Below, piece after piece: positions 62,075 through 64,000 of a stretch of 64,000 bases of DNA; positions within the stretch are counted from its first letter, which is position 1, and each line of letters begins with the position of its first letter. The stretch lies in contig NC_088315.1 in assembly GCF_910592395.1 (NCBI RefSeq), forward strand, positions 10,354,501 through 10,418,500. Reading direction: 5' to 3'. Under the pieces are notes generated by a model that saw only the letters and a program-made list of their open reading frames with translations, had not been told where the DNA came from and searched no databases. Source of the DNA: Lineus longissimus (taxonomy: Eukaryota; Nemertea; Pilidiophora; Heteronemertea; Lineidae). Position numbers and translations under genes: made by a program.

Positions 62075-64000
62075 CTAATCTTTCTCTTTACACAACATTT
62101 CTGCCCAGCGATCAAACACTGCAATGTATTCATCAATCTTAGACATATCAACCTGTGCACCACTGGAGTTTTCCTGCTCTACTAAATCATGAACTGCTTG
62201 AGGCGTGTCATCACATGACTCACTTTTCACACTGATTTGCTCTAGAGGAGATATGTCACATGCTTCACTTTTGACATTGGCCAACTCTACAGGAGAAATG
62301 TTACATGTTTGTCTTTCGATATTGGCCTGCTCTAATGGAGATGCGTCAAGTGGCTCACTTTTGACATGGACCTTCTCTATAGGAGACATGTTGCCGATCT
62401 CACTTAACACATTGGCCTCTTCTGTAGGATACATGTCACAAGGTCCAACTACCTGTACAGTACAACCCTGCTCTAGACGAGACACATCATATTGCTCACT
62501 TTTGACAATGGCGTGTTCTATAGGAGATATGTCATATTGCTCACTTTTGACATTGGCCTGTTCAAAAGGAGATATGTCACATAAGTCACCTTTGACATTG
62601 GCCTGTTCTACAGAAAATATGTCACATGGGTCACTTTTGACATTGGCCTGTTCTATAGGAGATATGTTACATGGGTCACTTTTGATATTGGCCTGTTCTA
62701 TAGGAGATATATAAAATGGGTCACTTTTGATATTGGCCTGTTCTATAGGAGATATGTCACATGGGTCTTTTTTGACATTGGCCTGTCCTATAGGTGATAT
62801 GTCACATGGGACATTTTTGATATTGGTCTGTTCTATAGGAGATATGTCAGATTGACGTAGTCCACTTTTGAAATAGTTGATCTCTGCAGGTGGCGGGTTA
62901 AAGGTCCCACTGAGGACATTTCTCTCCTCTCTAACATGAACAACACGTAGGTCTCGTTCAGCCCTGACCTGCCCTGTAGCAGATGTGTAAGCTGGTTCAA
63001 CTCTTCCATCAGACTGGTCAGCAGCAAACATGTCAATGAGTTCACTTTTAGTTTTAACATTTTCCAGCTGATTAGAAGGACGCTCAATAGTATCTCGTAT
63101 CAACCTTCGTTTCACAGCCAGCTGCCGAACTTTATATTCCTCAGTTTTCGCAGTACTACCCAGACCTAGAGTTTCAGTTTCACTCCCATTGATACTAGAC
63201 ATTTTTGCAGCCGTGTCCTTCATATCCATGTCAGAACGTCCTGCTGCAGCGGGCAACTTCGATACCTTACTCTCAGTCTTTCTGCTGATCAAACATCCAT
63301 TTGCCGCAAAACATGTAGGTTTTAGATTTCGTCCATTTAGAGAATATTTGCTATTTAAATGACCGGTTAGTTCTACTACAGGTTCTTCTGCCACAACAGT
63401 TAGTTCATGACGAGACAATGGACAAGAACTTTTCATAGCTTTGCCACGTTTTGGCTTTGAACGTTTATCCATTCCCGGACTTTCAACAGACACCTTCAAA
63501 GATTTGCGCGTACCATGATTGTGGCTGCGCTCATGTTTTTGTAAGTCAGACTCACTCTTGAAGATTTTATGACAACATTTACAGTTGAAGTTTAGTTGGA
63601 ATGGTTTGTCTCTGGCATGAATACCAATATGTCTGACAAGAGCCAGCTTTGAGACAAATGATTTATCACATTGTACACATCTGAATGGTTTTTCTCCAGT
63701 GTGAATGCATTCATGAATCAAAAGATTCTTCTTCTGTGAAAATGATTTCTCACAATATTCACATTTGAATGGTTTTTCTCCTGTGTGAATGTGAACATGA
63801 TGGCGAAGAGCCTGCTGAGAGCAAAATTGTTTTTCACACTGTATACATCTGAATGGTTTTTCTCCTGCGTGAATACCTTCATGAGTTAATAGATTTCCCT
63901 TCTGTGAAAATGATTTTTCACAATATTTACAATATTTTTCTCCTGAGTGAATACGTTCATGCCTCAATAATGTTCCCTTCCCTGAAAATGATTTCTCACA
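62075..64000 (-). CDS. C2H2 zinc-finger protein, duplicate copy, partial at window edge
   Basis: Homologue of 44679-48890. At least 642 codons visible; the frame runs off the right edge in a finger (CEKSFSGKG). Five or so fingers are seen. One join is shortened (SGEKYCKYC in place of the usual GEKPFQCKYC). The linker and tail match copy A, but the tail has only about 14 units. The C-terminus is longer (ends AEMLCKEKD). The shortened finger join may weaken one finger, but the frame is intact. Confidence 0.88.
   Translation of the reverse strand, partial: CEKSFSGKGTLLRHERIHSGEKYCKYCEKSFSQKGNLLTHEGIHAGEKPFRCIQCEKQFCSQQALRHHVHIHTGEKPFKCEYCEKSFSQKKNLLIHECIHTGEKPFRCVQCDKSFVSKLALVRHIGIHARDKPFQLNFNCKCCHKIFKSESDLQKHERSHNHGTRKSLKVSVESPGMDKRSKPKRGKAMKSSCPLSRHELTVVAEEPVVELTGHLNSKYSLNGRNLKPTCFAANGCLISRKTESKVSKLPAAAGRSDMDMKDTAAKMSSINGSETETLGLGSTAKTEEYKVRQLAVKRRLIRDTIERPSNQLENVKTKSELIDMFAADQSDGRVEPAYTSATGQVRAERDLRVVHVREERNVLSGTFNPPPAEINYFKSGLRQSDISPIEQTNIKNVPCDISPIGQANVKKDPCDISPIEQANIKSDPFYISPIEQANIKSDPCNISPIEQANVKSDPCDIFSVEQANVKGDLCDISPFEQANVKSEQYDISPIEHAIVKSEQYDVSRLEQGCTVQVVGPCDMYPTEEANVLSEIGNMSPIEKVHVKSEPLDASPLEQANIERQTCNISPVELANVKSEACDISPLEQISVKSESCDDTPQAVHDLVEQENSSGAQVDMSKIDEYIAVFDRWAEMLCKEKD
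62205..62860 (-). repeat. 45-bp minisatellite, short allele in duplicate gene
   Basis: About 14 units of the same 45-bp repeat, against about 41 in copy A. The diverged 3' units are retained in both, so the difference is in the central homogeneous units. Confidence 0.92.

Larger units (their letters stand above)
58034..64000. repeat. segmental duplication, copy B (continues past the window)
   Basis: Direct duplicate of 40973 onward. Differences: an extra segment of about 245 bp at about 58379-58628, an extra segment of about 155 bp near 59213-59370, loss of about 650 bp relative to A near 59951, and the retrotransposon at 60998-61859. Confidence 0.9.

Overview
The window is animal nuclear DNA, AT-rich and crowded with transposons. 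The evidence is two complete Polinton/Maverick-class elements, a Tc1/mariner element, a 5'-truncated non-LTR retrotransposon, and long C2H2 zinc-finger genes with tandem-repeat tails. A marine invertebrate is plausible, but the species cannot be fixed from the sequence. There is no sign of a bacterial genome: no operons with ribosome binding sites, and no rRNA or tRNA genes were seen.

Layout. 1-188 is host flank. 189-15933 is Polinton 1 (15,745 bp), with inverted repeats of about 220 bp and a perfect 6-bp target duplication (ATTGTC). 15940-17843 is host DNA with a possible piggyBac-type end. 17850-34147 is Polinton 2 (16,298 bp), with inverted repeats of about 140 bp and a different 6-bp duplication (AGCCAA). 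34154-64000 is host DNA. It holds small DNA transposons, a Tc1-like element (35722-37445), minisatellites, and a direct segmental duplication (40973-48890 and 58034 to the window end). Each duplicate carries a zinc-finger gene whose C-terminal tail is a 45-bp/15-aa tandem array. A retrotransposon interrupts one duplicate, and the other preserves the empty site.

The two Polintons share a gene set but not gene order: protein-primed family-B DNA polymerase, retrovirus-like integrase, FtsK/HerA-type packaging ATPase, a putative double-jelly-roll major capsid protein, a single-jelly-roll penton-like protein, an HNH nuclease, and at least seven further shared proteins, several with membrane segments. 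Together they encode replication (polymerase, possible OB-fold protein), genome insertion (integrase) and a virion (capsid proteins, ATPase, membrane proteins). No adenain-like protease was recognised. Polinton 1 is nearly intact but has lesions in the polymerase, HNH and two small genes. Polinton 2 is more decayed, with frameshifts in the capsid and polymerase genes, nonsense codons, and a junction that removed the 5' ends of the polymerase and of a second penton gene.

Main unusual signals. (1) A 27-bp two-hairpin sequence is present nine times in Polinton 2 only. Each copy is flanked by a 3-bp direct duplication, so it adds exactly 30 bp (10 codons), and seven copies lie inside genes without shifting the frame. 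(2) Almost every gene in both Polintons starts inside the sequence TAAATG, like poxvirus late promoters; once two divergent genes share one palindrome, CATTTAAATG. (3) Perfect palindromes, several with the core TCAAATTTGA, sit at gene ends in Polinton 1. (4) The zinc-finger tail is an array of about 41 units (about 14 in the duplicate), most carrying a SUMO-type acceptor motif.
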